Shown here: in pieces, positions 40,058 through 48,811 of the stretch
Layout: each line of letters begins with the position of its first letter
How positions within the stretch are numbered: the stretch's first letter is position 1
Source of the DNA: Mesorhizobium sp. 131-2-1
Lineage (GTDB): Bacteria; Pseudomonadota; Alphaproteobacteria; Rhizobiales; Rhizobiaceae
NCBI RefSeq assembly: GCF_016756535.1
Contig: NZ_AP023247.1
Span: forward strand, 2,728,501 to 2,792,500
Direction of reading: 5' to 3'
DNA length: 64,000 bases
Position numbers and translations under genes: made by a program
The notes under the pieces: generated by a model
What the model was told of the DNA's origin: nothing
The model's database searches: none
The model's input: the letters and a program-made list of their open reading frames with translations, nothing else

Positions 40058-41530
40058 TCAGCCGTTCGGCGTCTCGGGCGCCATGTTCGCGCGCTGGCGC
40101 GGCACGCCGAGGCCGGTGTCCGGCGGCTCGCCGGCGGCCGGCCTGCCCTCGATCATGTGCATGGTGCGCCAGCCGCCGAAGCGGTAGTAGGCGGCGGCCA
40201 GCGCCAGCGAGGTGACCGAGCCGGCCGGAAAGCTCCACCACAGCGCCTCCTCGCCGATCACGCTCCTGAGGAAATAGGCAAAGCCGGTGCGCACGATCAG
40301 TACCGAGATCACCAGGATGATCAGCGGCGGCATCACCGCGCCGGTGGCGCGCACCGTGGCGAACAACACGATGGTGACGCCGAACAGGATGAACGACCAG
40401 GACGCGACGTTGTTGATGTGGGCGGCTATGTCGATGGCCGCGCTGTCGGTGCTGAGGAACAGGCTGAGGATCGAACGATCGAAGAGGAACAGCAGGAAGA
40501 CCAGCGCGCCGGTCAGCGCCAGATTGAAGCCGACGCCCGAAGCGGCGACCTTGCCGATACGGTCCCAGCGCCCGGCGCCGACATTCTGCGCCGCCATCGA
40601 GGAGACGGCGGCGCCGATGGCCAGGGCCGGCATCTGGATATAGGTCCAGAGCTGCGCGGCAATGCCGTAGGCGGCGGCGACCTGCGAGCCGTAGGAATTG
40701 ACGATGCCCATCACCGTCAGCGCCGCGACCGAGATGACGATCATCTGCAGGCCCATCGGCACGCCCTTGAAGACGACGATCCTGAGCAGCGTCGGGTCCG
40801 GCCGCAACAGGGCCAGGTTGGCACCGGCGAGCCTGAGTGGATGCTTGCGCGCATAGAGCACGACGAGGATGGCGATGACGCTCACCGTCTGGCCGATCAG
40901 CGTCGCGGTGGCTGACCCGGCAATGCCGAGTTCGGGGAAGGGGCCGATGCCGCGGATGAGCAGCGGGTTGAGCACGATGTCCAGCAGAACGGCCAACGCC
41001 ATGAATACGAACGGGGTGCGTGAATCGCCGGCGCCGCGCAGGACCGTCATGACGAAGGACAAGAGGTTCATCATCGGCACGGCGACGAAGATGATGCGCA
41101 AGTAGGAGCGCGCCAGCGGCAGCGCGTCGGCCGGCGTGCTGAGCGTGTTGAGTATGGCGTCGACCCAGACCCAGCCGCAGACGGCGAACACCACCGAGAC
41201 GAGGAAGAAGAAGGTGGCGCTGGTGCCGACGATGCGGCGCGCCTCCGGCAGGTCGCGGGCGCCAACCGACTGCGCCACCAGGATGGTGGCGGCCATGCCG
41301 ATGCCGAACACCGTGCCGAGGATCAGGAACAGCACCAGATTGGCGTTGGAGGTCGCGGTCAGCGCCGCTTCGCCGAGGAAGCGGCCGACCCAGACGGCGT
41401 TGATCGAGCCGTTGAGCGACTGCAGCACGTTGGAACCGAGCACGGGCAGGGCGAACAACAGCAGCGTGCGCGGGATCGGGCCGCTGGTGAGGTCGCCGGT
41501 GCGCCGGCGGGCGTGCGTCTTCTCATCCAT
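40058..41530 (-). CDS. MATE family efflux transporter
   Basis: 490 residues from ATG 41530 with about twelve membrane helices in two similar halves. Typical MATE stretches: ALPVLGSNVLQSLNGSINAVWVGRFLGEAALTA in the first half and YGIAAQLWTYIQMPALAIGAAVSSMAAQNVGAGR in the second. These proteins expel cationic drugs or metabolites in exchange for Na+ or H+. The substrate is unknown. An extension to 41611 is possible but unlikely. Confidence 0.92.
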   Translation of the reverse strand: MDEKTHARRRTGDLTSGPIPRTLLLFALPVLGSNVLQSLNGSINAVWVGRFLGEAALTATSNANLVLFLILGTVFGIGMAATILVAQSVGARDLPEARRIVGTSATFFFLVSVVFAVCGWVWVDAILNTLSTPADALPLARSYLRIIFVAVPMMNLLSFVMTVLRGAGDSRTPFVFMALAVLLDIVLNPLLIRGIGPFPELGIAGSATATLIGQTVSVIAILVVLYARKHPLRLAGANLALLRPDPTLLRIVVFKGVPMGLQMIVISVAALTVMGIVNSYGSQVAAAYGIAAQLWTYIQMPALAIGAAVSSMAAQNVGAGRWDRIGKVAASGVGFNLALTGALVFLLFLFDRSILSLFLSTDSAAIDIAAHINNVASWSFILFGVTIVLFATVRATGAVMPPLIILVISVLIVRTGFAYFLRSVIGEEALWWSFPAGSVTSLALAAAYYRFGGWRTMHMIEGRPAAGEPPDTGLGVPRQRANMAPETPNG

Positions 41531-41841
41531 GGTGGGCTGTTTGGCAAAGGCTGGTTTTTGAGTCCGGTCGGTGGATGATTGCCGATTTAACGGGACAGGT
41601 CGATCCGGCATCGGAAATTCGCCTGGAGCCGGATGATTTCAGGTCGAAACGACCTGAAATCTGAATCCGTCTCCAAATCAAAGAGATAGAGCATGATGTC
41701 ACCCGAAAACCGCTTCACACTTTTCGGCATCATGCTCTGACGTGTCCTGGCTCGGTCATGTTCTCAAAGCTTCCCGAATGGGATATTGATCCCGGGTGCG
41801 TGGGGACGCACTCGTTAGATCTTATGGATAGCTGGGGGATC
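41531..41841. other. 311-bp spacer between divergent MATE and L,D-transpeptidase genes
   Basis: It contains a RIME-like repeat at 41635-41738 and must also hold promoters in both directions. I see no further gene. An in-frame extension of the transpeptidase frame upstream to 41758 is not supported by a ribosome site. Confidence 0.55.
41635..41738 (+). repeat. RIME-like palindromic repeat, copy 3 (family A)
   Basis: First hairpin: GATTTCAGGTCG (41635-41646) and CGACCTGAAATC (41650-41661) around AAA, perfect. Second: AGAGCATGATG (41688-41698) and CATCATGCTCT (41728-41738). The core AACCGCTTCACACTTTT is at 41708-41724. The arms differ completely from copies 1 and 2 while pairing is kept, so only the loop core is conserved in sequence. 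Confidence 0.8.
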
Positions 41842-42648
41842 ATGTCCGATAGTCCGCTGTTTCTTGAGCGCCTGAACCGGCGTGTGTTTCTCGGTGCATC
41901 CGCCTTGGGCGCGGCCTCCGTTGCGCTTTCGGCATGCACCACGACGGACGTGGCACCGTCGCCAGCGGCGCCGCCAGTACCCGCGCCGCCGCCGCCAAGC
42001 GAGTCGGCTTTCGGGGCTGCCGAAAGCATGTATGCGGCGCGTGTCGACGAGGGCTATCAGCTGCCGGCAATTCCGGTAGCCAAGCTCGATCCGAAGTTCG
42101 TACGCCAGATCGTGCCCGACCCGACCGGAGAAAAACCTGGCACGATCGTCGTCGATACCTCCGAGCACTTCCTCTATCTGGTGCGCGACGGCGGCCAGGC
42201 CATCCGCTATGGCGTCAGCCTCGGCAAGGCCGGTTTCGGATGGACCGGCAGCGCCGTGGTTCAGGCAAGGAAGAAATGGCCGGTCTGGACGCCGCCGCCG
42301 GAAATGATCCAGCGCCGGCCGGAACTGGCGAAATACAAGGACGGCATGCCGCCCGGCCCGCAGAGCCCGTTGGGCGCCCGGGCGCTCTATCTTTTCCGCG
42401 ATGGCAAGGACACGATGTACCGACTGCACGGCACGCCGGAGTGGGATTCCATCGGCAAGAACGCTTCGTCCGGCTGCGTGCGCTTCATGAACCAGGACAT
42501 CATCGACCTCTACAGCCGGGTCGACGGCGTCGCGCAGGTCTACGTGCGCCCGAACCTGTCGCCCGCCGGGAAGATCAGCGCCGTGTCTAACCGGACGGCC
42601 GAGCCGATCGATGCCGGCGTGCCAAGGGACGCCGAGTTCTTGAAGTAG
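41842..42648 (+). CDS. L,D-transpeptidase (YkuD), putative lipoprotein
   Basis: 268 residues from ATG 41842 with GGGGGAT just before it. The N-terminus has a twin-arginine-like NRRVFLGAS and a lipobox (VALSAC, Cys32), so export as a lipoprotein by Tat is plausible. A Pro/Ala linker leads to the YkuD domain (about 100-240) with the motif HGTPEW then SSGCVRF, the catalytic cysteine being in SSGC. Such enzymes make 3-3 crosslinks in peptidoglycan or attach proteins to the wall in rhizobia. Confidence 0.9.
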   Translation: MSDSPLFLERLNRRVFLGASALGAASVALSACTTTDVAPSPAAPPVPAPPPPSESAFGAAESMYAARVDEGYQLPAIPVAKLDPKFVRQIVPDPTGEKPGTIVVDTSEHFLYLVRDGGQAIRYGVSLGKAGFGWTGSAVVQARKKWPVWTPPPEMIQRRPELAKYKDGMPPGPQSPLGARALYLFRDGKDTMYRLHGTPEWDSIGKNASSGCVRFMNQDIIDLYSRVDGVAQVYVRPNLSPAGKISAVSNRTAEPIDAGVPRDAEFLK

Positions 42649-42726
42649 GCACCTTCACGGCATCGGTGATCGTCGACAAGAGTTTGGAGGCGAACGCGCT
42701 CGGCGGGTCCGCTTCCCTGTCTCGTG

Positions 42727-44193
42727 CTAGTTCGTCGCGAGGTTCGGCAGCGTGACCTGATAGACCAGGAACATGGTGTCGACGTCGGCGCCGTCCTCGG
42801 CCTTGTAGGGCGCACCGACCTGGAAGCCGTCCTGGGTCAGGAAGTCGTTGTCATTGGCGACGAACAGGAAGTAGTCGTCGGGCAGCTTGGGATCGAGCAC
42901 GCTGACCAGCGACATCGCCTCCCACTTCTCCGAGAGGTTGTCCTTGTCGTTGGGCTTGCCGTTGTGCAGGCCGAAGCGGCCAAGCTGGGCCTTGTCGTTG
43001 ATGTCGATGAACGGCGTGACCTTGGCCGGTGTCACCGATGGATCGAGCACGCCCTTCGGCGCCACCGGCTTGTCGGCGGCGTCGAACGGACCGCCGGCGA
43101 TGTCGGTCGCGCCGGAGAGGTCGACGATATTGATCTTGCGATAGAGCGACTCTTCGCCCTTCACACCCTGGCCGTTGCCGCTGTCGCGGGTGAGCATCAG
43201 GAAGCTGTTGCCGGAGAGCGCCACGATCTCGCTCTGCGCCGCCACCTTGGTCTTGTCCTTGGCGTCCTTGAACACCGGCAGCGGCACGACATATTCGTGC
43301 GCCAGCTTGAGATGGGCGAGGTCGGAGGCGTCATAGACCAGCGCCCTGGTGTTCTGGCGGGTCGATCCGGAATCGCCGCCATCCTGGCGCGGCGCCGACT
43401 GCAGCACGGCGATAAGCAACTTGCCGTCCGGCGTCAGCGACATGCCTTCCAAGCCCTGGTTGTTCTGGCGGCCGGTCTCGGGATCCTTCGGATCGGGCTC
43501 GGCAGCATCTGGGCCCGGATTGTCGGAGGCGAAGTTCGGCTTGCCGTGGCGCATCGGCACCAGGGCCGCCGGCGGTTGGGTGGCCGACATGAGGCGGCCT
43601 TCAGCCGAGAAACGATAGATGTTCGGACCGTATTCGTCGGAGATGAACATGGTGCCGTCGGGCAGCCGCACAATCGCCTCGTCGTCGAGCGACAGCTTGC
43701 CATTGTCAGCCTGCGGCAGGATCGGCATGTCGCCGGCGGCGGGACGCACGCCGTTCAGCGGGTCGAGACCGGTGGCATCAGTGCCCTTGTCGTCGGTCAG
43801 GAGCATGGTGTCGGCGAGCGTCGCCTTGACGCCCGACTGCTCCTGTCCGGCGGCGGGCGCGGCGCCCGGGGCGGTCGGGGCCAGATCGATCGAAATGGTG
43901 TTGAGGCGGGCCCGGTAGTCGGTGGTGCCGACGACGTTGTAGCCGCGATCCGGCAGCAGCCAGAGCGAGCCCTTGTACGCGTTACCCTCACGCGACCAGC
44001 CCTTGACGTCGATCGCCATGCCGGAGCCGGAGCCGAAGGTCTCGCCGAACTTGTCCTTCTGGCTGGCGGGGATGCGGCCGACGCCGACCAGCCCCTTGTT
44101 GACATAGGCGACGCCATCGGCGAGCGCCGGTGTCAGGGCAGTGAACAAAGCGAGCGCGACGCCGAGCGAGACAGTTCGGTGCAGGTTTTTCAT
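42727..44193 (-). CDS. Secreted esterase-like/phytase-like beta-propeller protein
   Basis: 488 residues. A clear signal peptide (TVSLGVALALFTALTPALA) then a domain of the 'esterase-like activity of phytase' family (PF13449), with GSLWLLPDRGYNVV, DDEAIVRLPDGTMFISDEYGPNIYRF, and GLEGMSLTPDGKLLIAVLQS in blade-like repeats. Related proteins act on phosphoesters or are of unknown function. Location is periplasm or outside. The C-terminal end (NDNDFLTQDGF) repeats propeller motifs. Monocistronic; a repeat-filled spacer separates it from the lacI gene. Confidence 0.8.
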   Translation of the reverse strand: MKNLHRTVSLGVALALFTALTPALADGVAYVNKGLVGVGRIPASQKDKFGETFGSGSGMAIDVKGWSREGNAYKGSLWLLPDRGYNVVGTTDYRARLNTISIDLAPTAPGAAPAAGQEQSGVKATLADTMLLTDDKGTDATGLDPLNGVRPAAGDMPILPQADNGKLSLDDEAIVRLPDGTMFISDEYGPNIYRFSAEGRLMSATQPPAALVPMRHGKPNFASDNPGPDAAEPDPKDPETGRQNNQGLEGMSLTPDGKLLIAVLQSAPRQDGGDSGSTRQNTRALVYDASDLAHLKLAHEYVVPLPVFKDAKDKTKVAAQSEIVALSGNSFLMLTRDSGNGQGVKGEESLYRKINIVDLSGATDIAGGPFDAADKPVAPKGVLDPSVTPAKVTPFIDINDKAQLGRFGLHNGKPNDKDNLSEKWEAMSLVSVLDPKLPDDYFLFVANDNDFLTQDGFQVGAPYKAEDGADVDTMFLVYQVTLPNLATN

Positions 44194-44516
44194 CGATATC
44201 CCCTTGTGACGAGCAGAACGGCCAATGGCTGAAAGGGCGCGGCATCGACGATGCGGCCCCGGGTCCGTTGCGTGGTCTAGGACCTGAACGTGATGGTTGC
44301 GTGACAGGAGGGGTGCACTTGCCTTCTCCCCTTGTGGGAGAAGGTGGCCGAGCGAAGCTCGGACGGATGAGGGGTGCTGGACGGAGCGCTACCTTGAAGA
44401 TGCAAACGCTTAAAATCTCTAGTATCTTTTGACGCCGCGTTTCTTCCAGCACCCCTCATCCGTCTCGGCGCTACGCGCCGATCCACCTTCTCCCACAGGG
44501 GGAGAAGGGAAGGGCA
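44194..44516. other. 323-bp spacer upstream of the phytase-like gene
   Basis: It is dominated by the composite palindromic element at 44322-44509. Between its arms is a low-GC stretch (about 44398-44440). The promoter of the phytase-like gene would lie in 44194-44320. No protein gene is supported. Confidence 0.55.
44322..44509. repeat. Composite palindromic element, intergenic copy (family B)
   Basis: Left arm 44322-44381 and right arm 44445-44509 are inverted copies. Each arm holds its own small hairpins: CTTCTCCCC/GGGAGAAG, and CCGAGCGAAGCTCGG on the left or CGGCGCTACGCGCCG on the right, then GACGGATGAGGGGTGCTGG. The two arms would form a long stem with side hairpins and a 63-nt loop. An element with the same order of parts, shorter, sits inside the uvrD gene at 52449-52565. 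Confidence 0.8.
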
Positions 44517-45542
44517 CTAGTCACTCTCTCTTGCGATCAGCTCCAGCGGCCAGACCTCGCGCATGATGCGCGCCCCTTCCGAGCCGGCGAAGGCGGGCAG
44601 CGAGGCGAGCAGCATTTCGGCCAGCCGCCGGCCCATCGGCTCCAGCGCCGGGCGGAAGGCGGTCAGCGCCGGCGAGAAATAGCGGCAGAGCGGGGTATCG
44701 ACGATGACGATCACCGCGATGTCGTGGCCGGGCCTGATACCCATCTCGGCGAGCGCCTTGCAGCCGCCGAGCGCCATGGCGTCGTTGTTGAAGATGATGG
44801 CGGTCGGCCGGTCCTTTGCCAGCATCACGCGCGGCGTCACCTGGTAGCCGCCGGCCTCGTTGATGAAGCCGTCGGCGATCAGGGCGGGGTCGACCTCGAT
44901 GCCGTGTCGCTTCAGGGCCTTGCGGTAGCCATCGAGGAACAGGTAGCCGAAATTGAGGTTGAGGGCAGGGCGGATGGCGGCGATGCGGCGGTGGCCGCGC
45001 GCCACCAGCCGGTCGACGGCGTCGCTGCCGGCCTTCTCGAAATCGAGATCCAGCGAAGGGTATGACTTTCCGCCCGAGCGGCTGCGGCCGAGCGTGGCGA
45101 AGGGAAAGCCCCTCTCGGTCAGGTAGTCGATGCGCTCGTCCTCGCGCCGCGTCCAGGCCAGCACCACCGCGTCGGCCCGGCGCGTCTCGACGACGCGGCG
45201 CAGGCGTTCCTGCTGGTAGTCGCCGGGCGCGCCCATCACCACGGTCAGGTCGAGCCCGCTTTCGGCGAGCCTGCCCTGCAGCCCGATCAGGAGCGGGATG
45301 AAGAACGGTTCGCCATATTGCTGGTCGCCCGGATGCGGCTGCAGCATGAAGGCGATCGAATGGGTGGCCCCTTGCCGCAAGCTGCGGCCGGACTGGTTGG
45401 GGGCGTAGTTCAGCTTCTTGGCCGCTTCCAGCACGCGCTGGCGCGTGTCGGCATTGACGTCGGCGCGGCCGTTCAGCGCGCGCGACACGGTGCCGATCGA
45501 AATGTTCAGATGACGCGCAAGGTCGTGGATGCTGGACGCCAA
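44517..45542 (-). CDS. LacI family transcriptional repressor
   Basis: 341 residues from a TTG at 45542, with GGGGGAGAA 7-8 nt upstream; a GTG at 45572 is the alternative. The N-terminal helix-turn-helix is SIHDLARHLNISIGTVSRALNGRADVNADTR (4-34), followed by the hinge LNYAPNQSGRSLRQG and a periplasmic-binding-protein-like effector domain. LacI proteins bind palindromes with a central CG, as found at 45651-45664, and release them with a sugar. It is divergent from the dehydrogenase-ABC operon and most likely represses it, and perhaps itself. Confidence 0.9.
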   Translation of the reverse strand: MASSIHDLARHLNISIGTVSRALNGRADVNADTRQRVLEAAKKLNYAPNQSGRSLRQGATHSIAFMLQPHPGDQQYGEPFFIPLLIGLQGRLAESGLDLTVVMGAPGDYQQERLRRVVETRRADAVVLAWTRREDERIDYLTERGFPFATLGRSRSGGKSYPSLDLDFEKAGSDAVDRLVARGHRRIAAIRPALNLNFGYLFLDGYRKALKRHGIEVDPALIADGFINEAGGYQVTPRVMLAKDRPTAIIFNNDAMALGGCKALAEMGIRPGHDIAVIVIVDTPLCRYFSPALTAFRPALEPMGRRLAEMLLASLPAFAGSEGARIMREVWPLELIARESD

Positions 45543-45621
45543 GGACGGTTCTCCCCCTGCCTTGGCTAGCACTGGCTGCCGCTCAGGCCAAGACTTCGGG
45601 ACGATTTTTGCAAGCAGCCAG

Positions 45622-45678
45622 TTGACATTCTACGTCATCGGGTGTGTTCTCGTAAACGTTTACGGAAAAACGTTTACG
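45622..45678 (+). promoter_or_regulatory. Promoter and LacI-type operators of the sugar operon
   Basis: TTGACA at 45622-45627 is a perfect -35 hexamer; TGTTCT at 45645-45650 is 17 bp downstream and could be the -10. Immediately after it CGTAAACGTTTACG (45651-45664) is a perfect 14-bp palindrome of LacI type. A second site centred at 45671/45672 has a perfect right half (GTTTACG) and a weaker left half. The operators would cover the transcription start. Sequence facts are direct; the promoter reading is inferred. Confidence 0.8.
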
Positions 45679-45741
45679 GTGATGCCGTGGATGCCGTGAC
45701 GATCGGCCTGGAGGGGCCGAGCGGAGGAGGAACACTGGGTG

Positions 45742-46770
45742 ATGAAGGTCGTCCTGGCCGGCTGCGGAGCGATGAGCAGGCAGTGGCTCGATGCCGCGAG
45801 GCAGATCGACGGGCTCGCGATTGTCGGCCTTGTCGATCTTGACGCCGAGCGGGCGCAGGCGAGAGCGCGCGAATACGCGCTTTCCACCGCCGTCATCGGC
45901 ACCAATCTCGACGCTGTCCTTGATCAGACCAAGCCCGATGCAGTGTTCGATGTCGTCGTTCCCGCCGCACGGCGCGAAGTCGCCTTTGCAGCCTTCGCCC
46001 ACAATTGCCATCTGCTCACCGAAAAGCCGCTGGCCGACACGCCGGAGAATGCCCGCGCCATCATCGAGGCCGCGAGCCGGGCAAAGCGCATCCATGCCGT
46101 CGTCCAGAACCGTCGCTACGTCGCCAATGTCAGGCGCATCCGGCGCTTTCTCGACTCCGGCGCCATCGGCGCGGCAACCAGCATCCATGCCGATTTCTTC
46201 GTCGCACCGCATTTCGGCGGTTTTCGCGAGGAGATGGCGCATGTGCTGCTGCTCGACATGGCGATCCATACCTTTGATGCCGCCCGCTACATGGTCGGCG
46301 GCGAACCGGCTGGCGTCTACTGCCAGGAATGGGAGCCTGCCAGTTCCTGGTACCGGCAAGGGTCGTCGGCCAATGCCGTGTTCGAATTCGCTGATGGCAA
46401 GGTCTTCACCTATGCCGGCTCATGGTGCGCCGACGGTTTCCGCACCAGCTGGGAGGGTAGCTGGCGCATCGTCGCCGAGCGCGGCAGCCTGCTCTGGGAC
46501 GGCTTTGATGGGCTAAAGGCAGAGGCGGTGGTGCCGGGCCGCGACGGCCTGTTCGACAAAACCCAGCCAATTGAAGTGCCGCCGCTCGACGCCGCCGACC
46601 GCGTCGATGGTCATCTCGGCATCATCAAGGATTTCATGCATGCGGTCGAGACCGGCACCGAGCCGGAAACGCGCGGCGCCGACAACATCAAGAGCCTGGC
46701 CATGGTTTTCGGCGCGATCGAAAGCGCCGAGACCGGGCGGCGCGTGGCCATCAGACAGGAAGCACAATGA
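45742..46770 (+). CDS. Gfo/Idh/MocA family oxidoreductase
   Basis: 342 residues from ATG 45742, behind GGAGGAGG. The N-terminal Rossmann fold starts with VVLAGCGAMSRQWLDA, and EKPLADTPENARAII is the EKP motif of the family. A C-terminal alpha/beta substrate domain follows, with the DMAIHTFDAARYM helix that supplies catalytic residues. Members oxidise sugars, inositols or their derivatives with NAD(P). First gene of the LacI-controlled operon; its stop overlaps the start of the isomerase gene. Confidence 0.9.
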   Translation: MKVVLAGCGAMSRQWLDAARQIDGLAIVGLVDLDAERAQARAREYALSTAVIGTNLDAVLDQTKPDAVFDVVVPAARREVAFAAFAHNCHLLTEKPLADTPENARAIIEAASRAKRIHAVVQNRRYVANVRRIRRFLDSGAIGAATSIHADFFVAPHFGGFREEMAHVLLLDMAIHTFDAARYMVGGEPAGVYCQEWEPASSWYRQGSSANAVFEFADGKVFTYAGSWCADGFRTSWEGSWRIVAERGSLLWDGFDGLKAEAVVPGRDGLFDKTQPIEVPPLDAADRVDGHLGIIKDFMHAVETGTEPETRGADNIKSLAMVFGAIESAETGRRVAIRQEAQ

Positions 46771-47675
46771 TGCCAAACCCGCTCCTCGACATCAGGATCG
46801 GCACCATGGTCCGGGCCAATCTCGACGAACCGGCGGCCTACATCAAACAGATCCTGCCGCTCGGCTTCGAGAGCATCCAGCCCTTCTTCTGGCAGACGCT
46901 GGGCGGCAAGGATTTGCCGCGGCTCGCCGGCCAGATCCACGAGGCGATCGGCGATGCCGACGTCAACGTGTCCTCGATCGGTGTGTTCGGCAATCCGCTG
47001 GAAAGCGGCGAGGTCGATCGCGGCGTGCTCGCGGCCTGGGAAACCGTCATCGACAATGCGCATCTGTTCGGCGCTTCCACGGTCAGCGGCTTCACCGGCC
47101 GCATTCGCGGCAAGCCGCTGACCGACAGCCTGCCGCGCTTCCGCGAGGTGTGGGGGCCGCTGGCAAAGCGTGCCGCCGACAAGGGCGTGCGCATCGCCTT
47201 CGAGAATTGCGCCATGGACGGCAACTGGGCCAGTGGCGATTGGAACATCGCCCACAATCCCGACGCCTGGGAGCTGATGTTCAACGAATTGCCGGACGAC
47301 AATCTCGGCCTCGAATGGGAGCCCTGTCACCAGCTCGTCTATCTGATCGATCCGATCCCGCAGATCCGCAAATGGGCGTCGCGCATTTTCCACGTCCACG
47401 GCAAGGACGCCACGGTGCGCTGGGACGTGATCCGCGAGCACGGCGTGTTCGGCCGCCTGCCATTCGTGCAGATGCGCAGCCCCGGTTTCGGCGACAGCGA
47501 CTGGACGCGGGTGATCAGCGAGTTGAGGCTGGCCGGTTACAAGGGCGCCATCGACATCGAGGGCTGGCACGACCCTGTCTATCGCGACGACCTGGAGATC
47601 ACCGGCCAGATGAGGGCGCTGGACTATCTCAAGCAATGCCGGGGAGGTGCCAGCTACCTGCCAAATCCGATGTGA
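46767..47675 (+). CDS. Sugar phosphate isomerase/epimerase family protein (TIM barrel)
   Basis: 302 residues. AP endonuclease 2-like TIM barrel (PF01261): IGTMVRANLDEPAAYIKQILPLGFESIQPFF at the start, RIAFENCAMDGNWASG (metal-binding Glu) in the middle, LGLEWEPCHQLVYLIDP, and IFHVHGKDATV (metal-binding His) toward the end, with GAIDIEGWHDPVY as the last strand. Such proteins are isomerases or epimerases, or dehydratases of keto sugars. The substrate is unknown. Coupled to the dehydrogenase gene (ATGA). A 17-bp direct duplication covers its stop codon. Confidence 0.88.
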   Translation: MMPNPLLDIRIGTMVRANLDEPAAYIKQILPLGFESIQPFFWQTLGGKDLPRLAGQIHEAIGDADVNVSSIGVFGNPLESGEVDRGVLAAWETVIDNAHLFGASTVSGFTGRIRGKPLTDSLPRFREVWGPLAKRAADKGVRIAFENCAMDGNWASGDWNIAHNPDAWELMFNELPDDNLGLEWEPCHQLVYLIDPIPQIRKWASRIFHVHGKDATVRWDVIREHGVFGRLPFVQMRSPGFGDSDWTRVISELRLAGYKGAIDIEGWHDPVYRDDLEITGQMRALDYLKQCRGGASYLPNPM

Positions 47676-47694
47676 GGCCAAATTTGATGTGAGG
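47661..47694. repeat. 17-bp tandem duplication over the stop of the isomerase gene
   Basis: CCAAATCCGATGTGAGG (47661-47677) is followed at once by CCAAATTTGATGTGAGG (47678-47694), differing at two positions. The first copy supplies the last codons and the TGA stop. A hairpin with TGGCCGGC (47697-47704) and GCCGGCCA (47716-47723) follows directly and could be a processing or termination signal between enzyme genes and the ABC genes. Confidence 0.75.
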
Positions 47695-47793
47695 ATTGGC
47701 CGGCGGGAGGAGCCGGCCGGCCAGGACTACGGCGCACTGCCGAAGGCAATGTCGAAACCCTCGCTTAGCGAGGAAACAAAGGGAGGAACGTGC

Positions 47794-48801
47794 ATGAGCA
47801 TCGCGAAGAGAACGACACTTCTGCGCACGACCGTCGTGGCTGCAACCACGGCGCTCTGTGCCGCAATCTCCACCTTGCCGGCCAACGCGCTCGACGCCCA
47901 ATGGTGCAAGGACGTCCACATCCGCTTCTTCGTCGGCGGCGCCGAGGGCGACGCCTTCGGCACCATCGTCTATAATGGCGCCAAGCAGGCAGCGGCCGAC
48001 CTCGGCCCGAAGGTCGACTACATCTTCTCGGGCTGGGACGTCGAAAAGATGGTGCAGCAATTGCGCGAAGCCGTCGCCGTGAAGCCCAACGGCATCGCCA
48101 TGATGGGTCATCCAGGCGACGCCGCGATCATGCCGCTGGCCGATCAGGCGCACAAGGATGGCATCAAGATGATGTACCAGAACGTGCCGGTGCCGACGGT
48201 GGTGGCGGCGTTCGGCGGCGGCTATGTCGGCGCGCAGCAGGAACAGCAGGGCCGCGCGCTCGGCGCCGAGGCGTTCAAGCTGGCCGGGCTCAAGGCCGGT
48301 GACAAGGCGATCATGATCGGCCCATTCGAGAACGAAAGCCGAGGCGCACGCGAGCGCGGGACGGTCGCCGCATTGAAAGAGGCCGGTATCGATGTCGTTC
48401 AAATCAATTCCCAAACCGAGTGGGCAGCCGATCCGAATCTGGCGATCCCGTTGATCACCGCTGCGCTGCTCAACAATCCCGGCGTCAAGGCGGTCGGGTA
48501 TCCGGGCGGGCAGATGCTCGGCAATGTGCCGACATACATGCAGGCCGCAGGGCGGAAGCCCGGCGACATCTTCAACTTCGGCTTCGACACCAGCCCGCAG
48601 ATCGTCGAGGCCTTCAAGGGCGGCTGGGTGCAACTGACCGCCGACCAGCAGCCGTTCATGCAGGGCTATCTGCCGATCCTCAGCCTCTGCCAGCAAGTCG
48701 TGCTGGGCCTGGCGCCGATGAATGTCGACACCGGCGCCGGCTTCGTCACGCCGCAGAATTACGAGATCGTCTCGGAGCTCGCCAAGCAGGCGCTGCGCTG
48801 A
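47794..48801 (+). CDS. Sugar ABC transporter, periplasmic binding protein
   Basis: 335 residues from ATG 47794 with GGGAGGA upstream. The signal peptide is about residues 1-30 (TTLLRTTVVAATTALCAAIS then TLPANALDA). The mature part is a type I periplasmic sugar-binding protein (PF13407): VHIRFFVGGAEGDAFGTIVYNGAKQAA, NGIAMMGHPGDAA and the C-terminal QQPFMQGYLPILSLC. It would present a sugar to the permease encoded two genes on. The strong ribosome site fits the high level needed for a binding protein. Confidence 0.92.
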   Translation: MSIAKRTTLLRTTVVAATTALCAAISTLPANALDAQWCKDVHIRFFVGGAEGDAFGTIVYNGAKQAAADLGPKVDYIFSGWDVEKMVQQLREAVAVKPNGIAMMGHPGDAAIMPLADQAHKDGIKMMYQNVPVPTVVAAFGGGYVGAQQEQQGRALGAEAFKLAGLKAGDKAIMIGPFENESRGARERGTVAALKEAGIDVVQINSQTEWAADPNLAIPLITAALLNNPGVKAVGYPGGQMLGNVPTYMQAAGRKPGDIFNFGFDTSPQIVEAFKGGWVQLTADQQPFMQGYLPILSLCQQVVLGLAPMNVDTGAGFVTPQNYEIVSELAKQALR

Positions 48802-48811
48802 CCTCCCAAGG

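Noticed and set aside
44277..44486. Frames within the composite palindrome near 44.4 kb
   Set aside because: They are products of the repeat itself and would read through hairpins without a start site.
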